A stretch of DNA of 64,000 bases from JAXGOI01 sp040767605 (GCA_040767605.1 JAXGOI010000001.1:372001-436000), one strand, 5' to 3'; counted from the first letter of the stretch, positions 18,316-26,167 are shown. Translations and numbers: made by a program. Notes: a model not told the origin generated them from the letters alone.

Positions 18316-19227
18316 TTAAATTTTTAAGGCTCCCATAAGCTCATTAATATCCTCTATTTTTTCCTGATTTAAATAATCTTCCAAACCGGCAATTACTTCC
18401 GGGCAAACCAGAGGATTATAAAAATTAGCCGCCCCAATTTGCACGGCGCTGGCCCCCGCTAAAAGAAATTCAACGGCATCCAGATGAGATTCTATCCCCC
18501 CCATGCCGATTACGGGAATATTAACGGCTTTAGCTGCCTGCCAAACCATACGCAGAGCTATTGGCTTTATGGCCGGGCCGGATAAACCCCCTATAATATT
18601 TGCCATAATAGGCTTGCGGCTATAAGGGTCTATTGCCATGCCCATTATTGTATTAATAAGAGAAACGGCATCCGCCCCTTTATCCTCAACAGCCTTGGCA
18701 ATTTCGCCGATATCTGTAACATTAGGGGAGAGCTTTACAATTATCGGCAGCTTGCAGCTTTTACGCACCGCATCTGTTACATCCCCGGCAATTTTGGCAT
18801 CTGTGCCGAAGGCCATACCTCCGCAGGCTACATTGGGGCAGGATATATTTACTTCAAGGGCATCTACCCCCGGGGTAAAAGCCAGCTTTTCGGCTACCAG
18901 GCGGTATTCTTCAATATTTCTGCCGGCAATATTTATAATTTTAAGGGTATTAAATTGCTGAAGAAAGGGAATTTCCCGGGCAATTACTTCATCTACCCCG
19001 GGGTTTTGCAGCCCCACGCTGTTTAATATGCCGGAAGGAGTTTCCGCAATTCTGGGGGGGGGGTTCCCCGGCCAGGGATTATAGGTGGTGCCTTTTACAA
19101 CTACGCCGCCTAAAAGAGAAAGGTCGTAAATTTCGGCAAATTCCCGTCCGTAGCCATATGTGCCTGAAGCAGTTAAAACAGGGTTTTTCAGCTCTAAAGA
19201 AGCAATCTTTACCTTAAGTTTAGGCAT
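18316..19227 (-). CDS. pyrD: Dihydroorotate dehydrogenase B, catalytic subunit
   Basis: FMN enzyme of 303 residues that oxidises dihydroorotate to orotate in pyrimidine synthesis, with PyrK passing electrons to NAD. Seen: NPVLTASGTYGYG, the catalytic cysteine motif NISCPNV of class 1B enzymes, and the FMN-binding GMGGIESHLDAVEFLLAGASAVQIG. Start ATG at 19227 has GGGAGGTGG upstream and overlaps the pyrK stop by eight bases; an in-frame upstream ATG at 19251 lies inside pyrK and is unlikely. Last gene of the minus-strand run; no other pyr genes are in the window. Confidence 0.93.
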   Translation of the reverse strand: MPKLKVKIASLELKNPVLTASGTYGYGREFAEIYDLSLLGGVVVKGTTYNPWPGNPPPRIAETPSGILNSVGLQNPGVDEVIAREIPFLQQFNTLKIINIAGRNIEEYRLVAEKLAFTPGVDALEVNISCPNVACGGMAFGTDAKIAGDVTDAVRKSCKLPIIVKLSPNVTDIGEIAKAVEDKGADAVSLINTIMGMAIDPYSRKPIMANIIGGLSGPAIKPIALRMVWQAAKAVNIPVIGMGGIESHLDAVEFLLAGASAVQIGAANFYNPLVCPEVIAGLEDYLNQEKIEDINELMGALKI

Positions 19228-20068
19228 TAAAATCCACCTCCCTGCTGTCAAAAACCGGGCCTTCTCTGCAAATCCGTTTATAGGAGCTTTCCCCGGCCTT
19301 ATTTTTTGTGGCGCAAACGCAACCCATACAGGTACCGATACCGCAGCCCATTCTTTCTTCCATTGAAACCTGACAGGGCATATTTAGGCCTTGGCTCCAG
19401 GCCGCAATTTTAGCCATCATACTTTTAGGGCCGCAGGTAAAGACTGCGTCATATACTTTATCCCGCGGGAGGAGCTCATCCACCATACCCTTATAGCCAA
19501 GGCTCCCGTCTATGGTGGCAATTATTACTCTGCCGCAGGCAGACATTTCTTTCATATTAAAAAGCCTTTGGCTATTGCTGGCCCCCAGATAAATATCTAA
19601 TTGACAGCCCAAAGCGGCCAATTCCTCAGCCAGGGGCAAGAGGGGGGCAATCCCCGCCCCTCCTCCTACCAGAAGAGCCTTTTTAAGCCCCGGGTCTATC
19701 CCCCAGCCATTACCCCAGGGGCCGGTATAGGAAAGCTCATCCCCGGGGGAAAGCTCGCTTAAAAGCTTAGTCCCTTTGCCGACTATTTGATAAATTATCC
19801 CTAAAGTATTGCCTTTTTTATCAATGCTGTTTAAGCCCATGGGGCGGCCCAAGAGAGGGTCGCTGGTTTTACCGGCCTTAACCATTATAAACTGCCCGGG
19901 CAAAACCGAATTCACCCCATTTTCGATTTTAAATTCCATCTGCCAATACTGGGGTAAAATAGCCCGATTACTGATTATTAAACCCCTGTGGATTTTTTCT
20001 GTTTGAATTTTTTTAGTCTGAGTTTTTTCTGTCTGAGTTTTTTCTGTCTGAGATTTTTCTGTTTGCAT
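19220..20068 (-). CDS. pyrK: Dihydroorotate dehydrogenase B, electron-transfer subunit
   Basis: FAD/[2Fe-2S] subunit of 282 residues. Seen: FAD site around GRPMGLNSID, NAD-binding GGGAGIAPLLPLAEEL, and the Cys-rich tail MGCGIGTCMGCVCATK...CREGP for the cluster. The start ATG at 20068 has AGGAG eight bases upstream and is preferred over the ATG at 20098. Unusual: the first 25 residues are five near-identical five-residue units (QTEKx), a 15-base tandem repeat, before the normal PyrK fold begins near residue 28. Confidence 0.92.
   Translation of the reverse strand: MQTEKSQTEKTQTEKTQTKKIQTEKIHRGLIISNRAILPQYWQMEFKIENGVNSVLPGQFIMVKAGKTSDPLLGRPMGLNSIDKKGNTLGIIYQIVGKGTKLLSELSPGDELSYTGPWGNGWGIDPGLKKALLVGGGAGIAPLLPLAEELAALGCQLDIYLGASNSQRLFNMKEMSACGRVIIATIDGSLGYKGMVDELLPRDKVYDAVFTCGPKSMMAKIAAWSQGLNMPCQVSMEERMGCGIGTCMGCVCATKNKAGESSYKRICREGPVFDSREVDFNA
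19994..20068 (-). repeat. 15-bp tandem repeat encoding PyrK N-terminus
   Basis: Five in-frame copies of a five-codon unit reading (M/S/T/I)QT(E/K)K at the very start of pyrK. The added region is hydrophilic and outside the conserved fold. Confidence 0.85.
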
Positions 20069-20172
20069 TTTTTCTGCTCCTGCCTTCAAAAACAACACCG
20101 CCTTTATTTCTCTCCATATATATTGCCCAAAAGAGCCTTTTTACCCAAAAAAAGAAGCGCTAAGCGCTCCTA

Positions 20173-20808
20173 TTATATTTTCTCCTCCACCAAAGAAAGA
20201 GTATAAGCAGTAACTTTTTCCCCTTCGTCTAAAATGAACTGCAAACGCTCCCGGATTTTCTCTTCAAAATCAGAGTCGTTAAGATTAGGCAAATTAATTA
20301 AAATATTATACCGGGCGGCCCCCAGAGCGGCTTGAAGAAATAAAATACCGCAGCCCACATCTGAAATTGCCAAAGGTGTGCCAATTTCCCCCATCCGGCG
20401 GATTATAAGCATAGATTGATATATCTTTTCCCCAATTTCTAAAGGGATAAGGGCTGCTTTACGGGATGCCTTGGCTAAAGCCTGCTTTTTAAAAAGCTTT
20501 TCCTCCCGGCTTTCTGAGGGTAAAGAATAGGCCTCGGCTAAAGGAGCAAAGGCTTTGGCATCTTCATCCACTAAAGCCAGAAGTTCTTTTTGAAGCTTAA
20601 GGCCTTCTTCTAATAATTGGTCTATTTCATGCTCATAGCAGGCATATTTCTTTTTGCCCTTTGTAAGGCTTGCCACCATATTGCCTAAGCCAATACCCAA
20701 TGCCCCGCCTAAAGCCGCGGCCCCGCCCCCTCCGGGGTAAGGGCTGCTGCCGGAGAGCAGAAGCATAAAATCCTCACAGGTATTTTTTATTAAAGGCTGA
20801 TTAACCAT
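20173..20808 (-). CDS. fchA: Methenyl-THF cyclohydrolase / formiminoTHF cyclodeaminase family
   Basis: Helical protein of 211 residues of the FTCD_C/FchA family. The N-terminus shows the diagnostic SGSSPYPGGGGAAALGGALG loop and the GNMVASLTKGK region. Stand-alone members act as methenyl-tetrahydrofolate cyclohydrolase or as cyclodeaminase in purine or histidine breakdown. ATG at 20808 has GGGAGG upstream. It precedes pyrK by about 100 bases on the same strand. A purine-fermentation role would fit the other purine-linked genes but is inference. Confidence 0.85.
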   Translation of the reverse strand: MVNQPLIKNTCEDFMLLLSGSSPYPGGGGAAALGGALGIGLGNMVASLTKGKKKYACYEHEIDQLLEEGLKLQKELLALVDEDAKAFAPLAEAYSLPSESREEKLFKKQALAKASRKAALIPLEIGEKIYQSMLIIRRMGEIGTPLAISDVGCGILFLQAALGAARYNILINLPNLNDSDFEEKIRERLQFILDEGEKVTAYTLSLVEEKI

Positions 20809-20908
20809 GGCCGCCTCCCGATAAAATACATTAAGCCCCAGTAAATAAAATTTTAGCCAAATATATCCTAATAATTATATCACAAACCCTAATTTTGTAT
20901 AGGGCAAA

Positions 20909-21778
20909 TTAAAAATAATCTTCCGCTAAAAGCAGGCCCTCAAGTATTCCGGCATCGCTTACAATTATCTCTTTTGCGCCTAATAAATCCATAGCGCTTT
21001 CTAAAATAGCCAGACCCTCTAAAATAATTTCCCCCCGCCGGGCTAATAAAGGCGAATACTGGCAGCGGGCGGCCAGAGATAAGCCGGCTAATTCCTCCCC
21101 AAGGGCCGTTACTTCCTCCAGGCTTAATATTGTGCCCTGAACCTTGCGGGAATTATATTTTTTAAGGCCTTTTTTGAAAGCCGCGGCTGTGGTAATTGTG
21201 CCCCCAACCCCAATAAGCGTTTTACCTTTAAGGGAGGGCAGGGCGCCCTGAATAAGCAATTGCTCTTTTATTTGCTTGCGGCCCCAGGAGTTTTTATAGG
21301 CCCGCACAGCCCCTAAATTATAGCTTTTACTGGCCGGGCCGCCGTTTTCCGTAATTATTTCCGTACTGCCGCCGCCGATATCTAAAACAATATACTCCCC
21401 CGGCCCTAAAATGGAGGCGGCCCCTAAATAGGAAAGCCTGGCCTCTTCCAAACCGTTGATAATCTCAATCTCCCAATTAAACTTTTCCCTTACAGCATCT
21501 AAAAGCCGGCTGCTGTTTTTGGCATCCCGCAGGGCGCTGGTGCCTATAAGGCGCATACCGCTTATTTTTACTCTGTTTAAGAGGCTATTTATCTCTGTAA
21601 GAGCCTTTAGAGTTTCTTTAATGGCGCTTTCACTTAAAAAGCCGGGGGTTTTCCCCAAGCGGGTGGTGGCCAGATAGCGTAAGCAAGGCTTAACTTTTTT
21701 ATTTTTTATTTCCCCCACCAGCATTTGTACGGTATTAGAGCCTATATCTACGGCCCCTTTTAATTCTCTTTCAGCCAT
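20909..21778 (-). CDS. Ppx/GppA family phosphatase
   Basis: ASKHA-fold enzyme of 289 residues that acts on polyphosphate or pppGpp. Phosphate-binding loops are visible: AVDIGSNTVQMLV at the N-terminus, VLDIGGGSTEII in the middle and LIGVGGTITTAAA later. It has only the Ppx-type core and lacks the C-terminal HD domain of long forms. Start ATG 21778 has AGGAGG eight bases upstream; an open extension to 21817 runs over the terminator of the previous gene and is rejected. Confidence 0.88.
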   Translation of the reverse strand: MAERELKGAVDIGSNTVQMLVGEIKNKKVKPCLRYLATTRLGKTPGFLSESAIKETLKALTEINSLLNRVKISGMRLIGTSALRDAKNSSRLLDAVREKFNWEIEIINGLEEARLSYLGAASILGPGEYIVLDIGGGSTEIITENGGPASKSYNLGAVRAYKNSWGRKQIKEQLLIQGALPSLKGKTLIGVGGTITTAAAFKKGLKKYNSRKVQGTILSLEEVTALGEELAGLSLAARCQYSPLLARRGEIILEGLAILESAMDLLGAKEIIVSDAGILEGLLLAEDYF

Positions 21779-21811
21779 TTTTGGCCTCCTAAGCGGCAAA
21801 TTTCCAAAAAA

Positions 21812-21831
21812 AAGCATCCCTAGGGATGCTT
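21812..21831 (-). terminator. Intrinsic terminator after the S1-domain gene
   Basis: Stem AAGCATCCC/GGGATGCTT (21812-21820, 21823-21831), followed on the minus strand by a run of T. It separates the S1-domain gene from ppx/gppA. Confidence 0.8.
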
Positions 21832-21843
21832 AATAATTATTGT

Positions 21844-22212
21844 CTAACGGCCCTTGCGGCCTTCCTGATGGCGTTTGAAGGCAATAAGCTTTTCATTGCT
21901 ATCCTTCATAAATTTAGCTAATTTATCCTCAAAATTGCCGTCGTTTTTTTGTGCGGGAGGCGGCGGCGGAGGCGGGGCAGTAACCGCCTGTTTAATAGAG
22001 AGGCCGATTTTGCCGTTTTCTCCAATATTAACAACCTTAACCGTTACAATATCATTTTCTTTAAGGTAATCATTTACGTCCTTAACATAGGCATTGGCAA
22101 CCTCGGAAATATGCACCAGCCCGCTAACGCCATTTTCAATTTCTACAAAGGCCCCAAACTTGGTTATCCCTGTAACTCTGCCGTCAACGATGCTGCCAAC
22201 GGATATGCCCAT
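21844..22212 (-). CDS. S1-domain RNA-binding protein (YabR-like)
   Basis: Small cytoplasmic protein of 122 residues. Residues 1-70 form an S1 OB-fold (VGSIVDGRVTGITKFGAFVEI, GLVHISEV), as in general stress protein 13/YabR. A seven-proline run near residue 78 is likely to need EF-P for translation, and a basic, Lys/Arg-rich tail follows. Position after divIC matches yabR of Bacillus. ATG has GGGGAGGG upstream. Confidence 0.88.
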   Translation of the reverse strand: MGISVGSIVDGRVTGITKFGAFVEIENGVSGLVHISEVANAYVKDVNDYLKENDIVTVKVVNIGENGKIGLSIKQAVTAPPPPPPPAQKNDGNFEDKLAKFMKDSNEKLIAFKRHQEGRKGR

Positions 22213-22311
22213 TTAAAAATACGCCCTCCCCAAAATTTAGTTGTAGTTTTCTATTATTATAATCTAAATGCCTGTAAAAAGTCAATGAGTATTTAATTTT
22301 TAAAAAATTAA

Positions 22312-22346
22312 CCCGGGAATAACAGGAATATCTCCTATTTCCCGGG
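22312..22346 (-). terminator. Intrinsic terminator after divIC
   Basis: Stem CCCGGGAA/TTCCCGGG (22312-22319, 22339-22346) with a short inner stem (AGGA/TCCT); on the minus strand it is followed by TTAATTTTTT. Confidence 0.7.
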
Positions 22347-22360
22347 ATATATTATTTCTT

Positions 22361-22720
22361 TTAATGAATATCATAATCTCCGTTTAAATCCTCAGTAAGC
22401 AAAGGAACATCTTTAGCCTTCATAGGGAAGAGCAGGGTCTCCCCTTCTTTAATCATTCCCAGGTTTTTTCTGGCCTGGCGCTCTATAAAAACCTCGTTAA
22501 AATACAAAGCCTTTTCCTCCTGAAGCCCGGCATAAATATCCTCCTGCTTGGAAAGGGCCAATTCATATGCCTTAACCTCGCTTTTTAAGCGGCTGTAACG
22601 CAAATACTCCTGAGTAAAGCTATAAGCATAAACAGCGGAAAACATTAAAAGAATAATTATAGGCAGGCCGATAAAACGCCGTTTTTTCTTTTTTTCTTCT
22701 GCTGGCACCTTATATTTCAT
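22361..22720 (-). CDS. divIC: Septum formation initiator DivIC/FtsB family
   Basis: Bitopic division protein of 119 residues: a basic cytoplasmic N-terminus (EKKKKRR), one membrane helix (about residues 17-36), then a coiled coil (LRYSRLKSEVKAYELALSKQE) facing outward. The ATG at 22720 sits six bases after AGGAGG; upstream in-frame Met codons fall in or before that site. It overlaps the end of the small HTH gene by 11 bases. Location after yabQ is the conserved Firmicute order. Confidence 0.88.
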   Translation of the reverse strand: MKYKVPAEEKKKKRRFIGLPIIILLMFSAVYAYSFTQEYLRYSRLKSEVKAYELALSKQEDIYAGLQEEKALYFNEVFIERQARKNLGMIKEGETLLFPMKAKDVPLLTEDLNGDYDIH

Positions 22721-22940
22721 CATTATCCTCCTCATCAAAGAGCTGCAGAGCAGCCCCCGGGATAATAATAACCGTTACATACCCTTTGGCCCGGGCCCTT
22801 TTATACAAAGTAGCCACAGAGCTTGCCCCAATTTTTAGCCTTTCGGCTATTTCCTTTGAGGAAACCCCGGTTTCTTTTAAAGTAACTACCTGCTTTTCTC
22901 TATAGCTAAGCTTTTCGGCCCCGCGTATTTCTATTTTCAT
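22710..22940 (-). CDS. Small sigma-70 region 4-like HTH protein
   Basis: Protein of 76 residues. Residues 10-50 (LSYREKQVVTLKETGVSSKEIAERL) form a helix-turn-helix of the LuxR/sigma region 4 type, with no other domain; the tail is acidic (DEEDNDE). Start ATG 22940 has AGGGAG upstream. It lies between yabQ and divIC, where Bacillus has no gene, and has its own consensus promoter at 22978-23006. A small regulator of the sporulation or division genes is possible; function is unknown. Confidence 0.75.
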   Translation of the reverse strand: MKIEIRGAEKLSYREKQVVTLKETGVSSKEIAERLKIGASSVATLYKRARAKGYVTVIIIPGAALQLFDEEDNDEI

Positions 22941-22977
22941 TAGGTGGCTCCCTAAAATACCTACTCCTGATATCCAC

Positions 22978-23006
22978 ATTATATACACAAATTGTGGACA
23001 AATCAA
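22978..23006 (-). promoter_or_regulatory. Sigma-A-like promoter of HTH gene and divIC
   Basis: Minus-strand TTGATT (23006-23001), 17-base spacer, perfect TATAAT (22983-22978). It overlaps the yabQ stop region, so divIC can be expressed outside sporulation. Confidence 0.65.
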
Positions 23007-23014
23007 GGACAAAA

Positions 23015-23575
23015 TTAGTGATTATCAATATATTCTTCATCATCATCCTTTCCCCTTCTTTTAGGGAATAAAAATCTGCCCAAAGAAAAAGCTCTTTTTA
23101 ATACCTCTCCGCTGCTTTTAAAAGTATAATCAAAGCCTTTGCGGCTGAAATTCCAACCCCGCCAAAAAAAACAAGCGGGCTTAAAAAATAAATCCTCCGT
23201 ATTTAAAGGCGGTTTAATTAAATAAAAATGCCGGGAGGAGACCTCTTTCCTCCTTATAGGGGAATTGCCGCCCCGGCTAAAAATTGCCTTAAGGCTGTTA
23301 AAAGCCGGATGAAGAAGAAGCCAATATAAACAAAAACCAAAGGCCAGCCAAAAGAGAAATATTAACCTTACAGGCCATAATAAAATGCCGTACCATAAAA
23401 AAAACAGCCATAAAAAAGCTAAAGCCCACCATAAAAAATCTAAAAGCCCCAGCAATTTTCGGTTTATCTTCCCGGGGGATACAAAAAAAGCATAAATATC
23501 ATAATACAGCCCCAAAAAAAAGCCCAAAAGAATTGCCGCCGCTAATTGGCTGAACTGATAGGCGATAATTTCCAC
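23015..23575 (-). CDS. yabQ: Spore cortex biosynthesis protein YabQ
   Basis: Membrane protein of 186 residues with about four helices in the first 100 residues (QLAAAILLGFFLGLYYDIY, then several Trp/Leu-rich helices) and a basic C-terminal tail. This is the YabQ pattern; the B. subtilis protein is needed for spore cortex formation. GTG start at 23575 with GGGGGG upstream, 18 bases after yabP. Confidence 0.85.
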   Translation of the reverse strand: MEIIAYQFSQLAAAILLGFFLGLYYDIYAFFVSPGKINRKLLGLLDFLWWALAFLWLFFLWYGILLWPVRLIFLFWLAFGFCLYWLLLHPAFNSLKAIFSRGGNSPIRRKEVSSRHFYLIKPPLNTEDLFFKPACFFWRGWNFSRKGFDYTFKSSGEVLKRAFSLGRFLFPKRRGKDDDEEYIDNH

Positions 23576-23593
23576 TTTTATCCCCCCGGGAGC

Positions 23594-23866
23594 TTATTTT
23601 AGCAAGCGGTTAAGTATATTTTTGCCGCTCTTTAGGCCCTCTTTGCTGTTTTTATATTCCAAGGAGGAGAAGTGGCCCTTTACGGCAATTTCTTCTTCAT
23701 CTAAATTAAGATGGCAAATATCCAGCCCTTCCCCTTTTAAATGTAAATCCCCCAGGCTGGTTATAAGCTGAATATGGGAATTATCAAAGTTTTCTACCTT
23801 AGTAACCCCTTTAAGCTCTAAATACTGCCTGTCGGCAAGAATAAGCCTTTGCTTTATTTCCGCCAT
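23594..23866 (-). CDS. yabP: Sporulation protein YabP
   Basis: Protein of 90 residues with the YabP/YqfC fold: NRQYLELKGVTKVENFD-like start (here DRQYLELKGVTKVENFD), then LGDLHLKGEGLDICHLNLDEEEIAVKGHFSSLEY. Start ATG 23866 has AAAGGAG upstream and gives the family length; the frame is open to 23887. It leads the yabP-yabQ pair and is divergent from the DUF6530-like gene. Confidence 0.9.
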   Translation of the reverse strand: MAEIKQRLILADRQYLELKGVTKVENFDNSHIQLITSLGDLHLKGEGLDICHLNLDEEEIAVKGHFSSLEYKNSKEGLKSGKNILNRLLK

Positions 23867-23894
23867 TTTAATTCTCCTTTTAGGCATTTTTTAT

Positions 23895-23923
23895 ACAATA
23901 TGAATTTTAGGCAATTATTATGC
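23895..23923 (-). promoter_or_regulatory. Possible sigma-E-type promoter of yabP-yabQ
   Basis: Minus-strand GCATAAT (23923-23917), 14 bases, CATATTGT (23902-23895). This loosely fits the sigma-E pattern (ATA-type -35, CATA-type -10) expected for these sporulation genes. The match is partial. Confidence 0.35.
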
Positions 23924-23932
23924 TAAACTCTC

Positions 23933-23961
23933 TTGACAATAGCCTGTTTTTTGCCTATAAT
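23933..23961 (+). promoter_or_regulatory. Perfect consensus sigma-A promoter of DUF6530/GIY-YIG pair
   Basis: TTGACA (23933-23938), 17-base spacer, TATAAT (23956-23961): twelve of twelve consensus bases. Two operator-like dyads follow immediately. Confidence 0.85.
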
Positions 23962-23994
23962 TTTACTAATTTAGTAATTTACAAATCTAGTAAA
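23962..23994 (+). promoter_or_regulatory. Two tandem operator-like dyads
   Basis: Two adjoining copies of a near-palindrome (TTTACTAATTTAGTAA at 23962-23977 and TTTACAAATCTAGTAAA at 23978-23994) lie between the -10 box and the ribosome site. Position and symmetry fit a repressor site that blocks the strong promoter. The repressor is not identified. Confidence 0.65.
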
Positions 23995-24010
23995 TATTTT
24001 AGGAGGCATT

Positions 24011-24490
24011 ATGAAAATACCGGCAAATTTAAAGCATAAACCAGTTATTATTTGTGATAATTATGAAAATATTGACGGCCGCCGGGCTTATCAATCCGAG
24101 GCCAAGGGTCTTTCCCTGGGGCTTGCCCAATGGAATGACCGGGGGAAGGTAGATATTTCCGCCAAGGTTTGGCGGCATACGGGTAATAGATGGTCGAGGC
24201 AATCTGAGGAATTGCCCCTGCACCGGATTATTGATTTGGCGATTTTAATTGCCAGGGGCCAAATACATTTTAAAGAGGCCTACCGCTTTAAAAACTTATA
24301 TGATACAGAAAAACCCCTTTTAGACAGAATAGGCCTCCAAGGGGACGCCATGAGTGTAAGGGTTTGTACCGATAACCCGGAGCTTAATACCGATATTTTA
24401 CTTTTTGCCCAGGCTCTTGCAACAGACAGCGAGCTTTTAGGGGAGCGCCTTAAAACCCTGGCCGCCCTTTTAAAGGAGTTGGAATATTAA
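24011..24490 (+). CDS. DUF6530-like protein of unknown function
   Basis: Cytoplasmic protein of 159 residues that I associate with the uncharacterised DUF6530 family (KHKPVIICDNYENIDGRRAY at the start, SLGLAQWNDRGKVDISAKVWRHTG in the middle). No membrane segment and no catalytic motif that I can name. ATG at 24011 has AGGAGG. Its stop is immediately followed by the ATG of the GIY-YIG-like gene, so the two are translated together. Strong promoter plus tandem operators suggest tight control. Confidence 0.7.
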   Translation: MKIPANLKHKPVIICDNYENIDGRRAYQSEAKGLSLGLAQWNDRGKVDISAKVWRHTGNRWSRQSEELPLHRIIDLAILIARGQIHFKEAYRFKNLYDTEKPLLDRIGLQGDAMSVRVCTDNPELNTDILLFAQALATDSELLGERLKTLAALLKELEY

Positions 24491-24841
24491 ATGGCAAAGA
24501 CTATAACAGATAAAAAAAGGCTTATATTAGAGTATAAAGAGAAAAAGGCCTTAGGGGCCGTTTACGGCCTTAAAAATACTCAAACAGGTAAAACCCTGCT
24601 TTTAAGCACCCCGAATCTTGGGGGGGCTTATAATCGCTTTACCTTTTCTAAAAAAAATTCCTCTTGTATTCACCCTAAGCTTACTCAAGAATGGGAAAAT
24701 CCGGGGCCGGAATTTTTTATAATGGAAGTTTATGAGGAGCTGGCTAAAAACCCTAATCAAACCCAAAAAGACTTTTTAGAAGACCTTAAGGTTTTAGAGG
24801 ATATGTGGAAAGAAAAGCTGGGAGCAGAAAAACTTTATTAA
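24491..24841 (+). CDS. GIY-YIG nuclease family protein
   Basis: Protein of 116 residues related to a Firmicute group labelled GIY-YIG. The motif is divergent: GAVYGLKNTQTGKTLLLST replaces the canonical GIY...YIG, followed by NRFTFSKKNSSCIHPKL and a Glu in FIMEVYEEL. Nuclease activity is therefore uncertain. It starts directly at the DUF6530-like stop; a shared role is likely but unknown. Confidence 0.7.
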   Translation: MAKTITDKKRLILEYKEKKALGAVYGLKNTQTGKTLLLSTPNLGGAYNRFTFSKKNSSCIHPKLTQEWENPGPEFFIMEVYEELAKNPNQTQKDFLEDLKVLEDMWKEKLGAEKLY

Positions 24842-24852
24842 AAACAAAAAAA

Positions 24853-24884
24853 CGCCTGAGTAAAGCTCTTAGCTTACTCAGGCG
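24853..24884 (-). terminator. Intrinsic terminator between convergent GIY-YIG and rqcP genes
   Basis: Stem of 11 bp (24853-24863 with 24874-24884). The strong T-run is on the minus strand, so it mainly ends the rqcP transcript; on the plus strand the tail is only A/T-rich. Confidence 0.75.
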
Positions 24885-24965
24885 GAATTTATTTAAACAA
24901 AGTATTTTAAAAAATATAAAGCAAATGATTTTAAGAGTTGAATTTTGCAAACAAAAAACCCCGTT

Positions 24966-25247
24966 TTATAGGTTGGGGGCCTCATTGCCCCCTGCTATTG
25001 TTTCATCTTTAATTACTTTATATAAGCGGGTGGCCTCATCCGCCCTTACGGTTTCCGCCAATTCCAAAATTTCAATTTCCAGGCGGCGCCTGCCGTAGCC
25101 AACCAGCACTTTATCCCCTACTTTTAATTCGCTCCCGGCTTTGGCCGGGCGGCCGTTTAAAGAGATTCGGCCGGCATCGCAAACCTCTTTAGCTATGCTG
25201 CGCCTTTTAATTATGCGGCTTACCTTTAAAAACTTATCCAGTCTCAT
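24966..25247 (-). CDS. rqcP: S4-domain ribosome quality-control factor RqcP
   Basis: Small S4 RNA-binding protein of 93 residues (YabO/RqcP, Hsp15-like). The S4 motif is intact: MRLDKFLKVSRIIKRRSIAKEVCDAGRISLNGRPAKAG. The B. subtilis homolog works with RqcH in adding alanine tails to stalled 50S nascent chains. Position after mazG is conserved. ATG at 25247 has AGGAG upstream. Confidence 0.93.
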   Translation of the reverse strand: MRLDKFLKVSRIIKRRSIAKEVCDAGRISLNGRPAKAGSELKVGDKVLVGYGRRRLEIEILELAETVRADEATRLYKVIKDETIAGGNEAPNL

Positions 25248-25297
25248 ATTATTTCTCCTTTGGTATGGTTTTTAAACCGGCATGGGTTTTTCAGCAT

Positions 25298-26167
25298 TTA
25301 TTTTAAGCTTTTATTTTCAAATTTTCTTTCCAGCTCTTTTGCCTCATCCCAAAGCTTATCCAAATCCTCCAAAGAGGCTTTGGCCCAAGGGGTATTACTT
25401 TTTTCCAGCTCTTTTTCAATATGCTTAAAGCGGGAAATAAATTTTTTTACCGTATGGCGCAGGGCATCCTCGGCATCAATATCCATAAAACGGGAAATAT
25501 TAATTAAGGCAAAAAGGCAATCCCCCAATTCCTCATGGCGTTCTTCAGGGGTTTTTGCCGCCTCAAGCTCTTTAATTTCTTCTTTAAGCTTGCCCCAGGG
25601 GCCGTTGATATTTTCCCAATCAAAGCCAACCCTTGAGGCCTTTTCCTGAACTTTTTGGGCCAGCATTAAGGCGGGGAGATTATAATTAACATCCATAAGG
25701 CCCTTTTTTTTCGCCCCTACCCTTTCATTGGCCTTTTGGAGCTCCCAAAGATTAAGCACCTCTTGGGAATCCTCCGCCCCGGCCTCCCCGAAAACATGGG
25801 GATGCCTGCGCACCATTTTATTATTAATGCTGTCTAATACATCATCGGCATTAAAAAGTCCCGCCTCTTTCCCCAATTGAGAGTGGAAAACCACCTGCAA
25901 AAGCAAATCTCCCAATTCATCGGCAATTTTATCTCCTTTGCCGCTGTCTATTGCGTCTATAACCTCATAGCTTTCCTCAATTAAGTAGCGCTTAAGGCTT
26001 TCATGGGTTTGTTCTTTATCCCAGGGGCAGCCGTTTTCCCCCCGCAGCTTTTCCATTATATTTAAAAGCTCGCACCATTTTTCTCCGGAGTTTAATTGGG
26101 ACTGATTTAAGCACCGGCTATTTTTTTTAAGATCCTTTTGCTGATTTTCTCTTTTAGAATTTTTCAT
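25298..26167 (-). CDS. mazG: Nucleoside triphosphate pyrophosphohydrolase MazG
   Basis: Protein of 289 residues with two MazG helical domains. The first has GCPWDKEQTHESLKRYLIEESYEVIDAI and DELGDLLLQVVFHS, giving the EExxE and ExxD metal ligands; the second has LKEEIKELEAA and EELGDCLFALIN. It lacks the N-terminal methyltransferase-like domain of longer YabN proteins. It cleaves non-canonical NTPs. ATG has AGGAGGG upstream. Part of the spoVT-mazG-rqcP order. Confidence 0.93.
   Translation of the reverse strand: MKNSKRENQQKDLKKNSRCLNQSQLNSGEKWCELLNIMEKLRGENGCPWDKEQTHESLKRYLIEESYEVIDAIDSGKGDKIADELGDLLLQVVFHSQLGKEAGLFNADDVLDSINNKMVRRHPHVFGEAGAEDSQEVLNLWELQKANERVGAKKKGLMDVNYNLPALMLAQKVQEKASRVGFDWENINGPWGKLKEEIKELEAAKTPEERHEELGDCLFALINISRFMDIDAEDALRHTVKKFISRFKHIEKELEKSNTPWAKASLEDLDKLWDEAKELERKFENKSLK

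Noticed and set aside
19988..20206. Plus-strand ORF of Phe/Cys/Leu-rich repeats resembling a membrane peptide
   Set aside because: It is the reverse strand of the PyrK N-terminal repeat.
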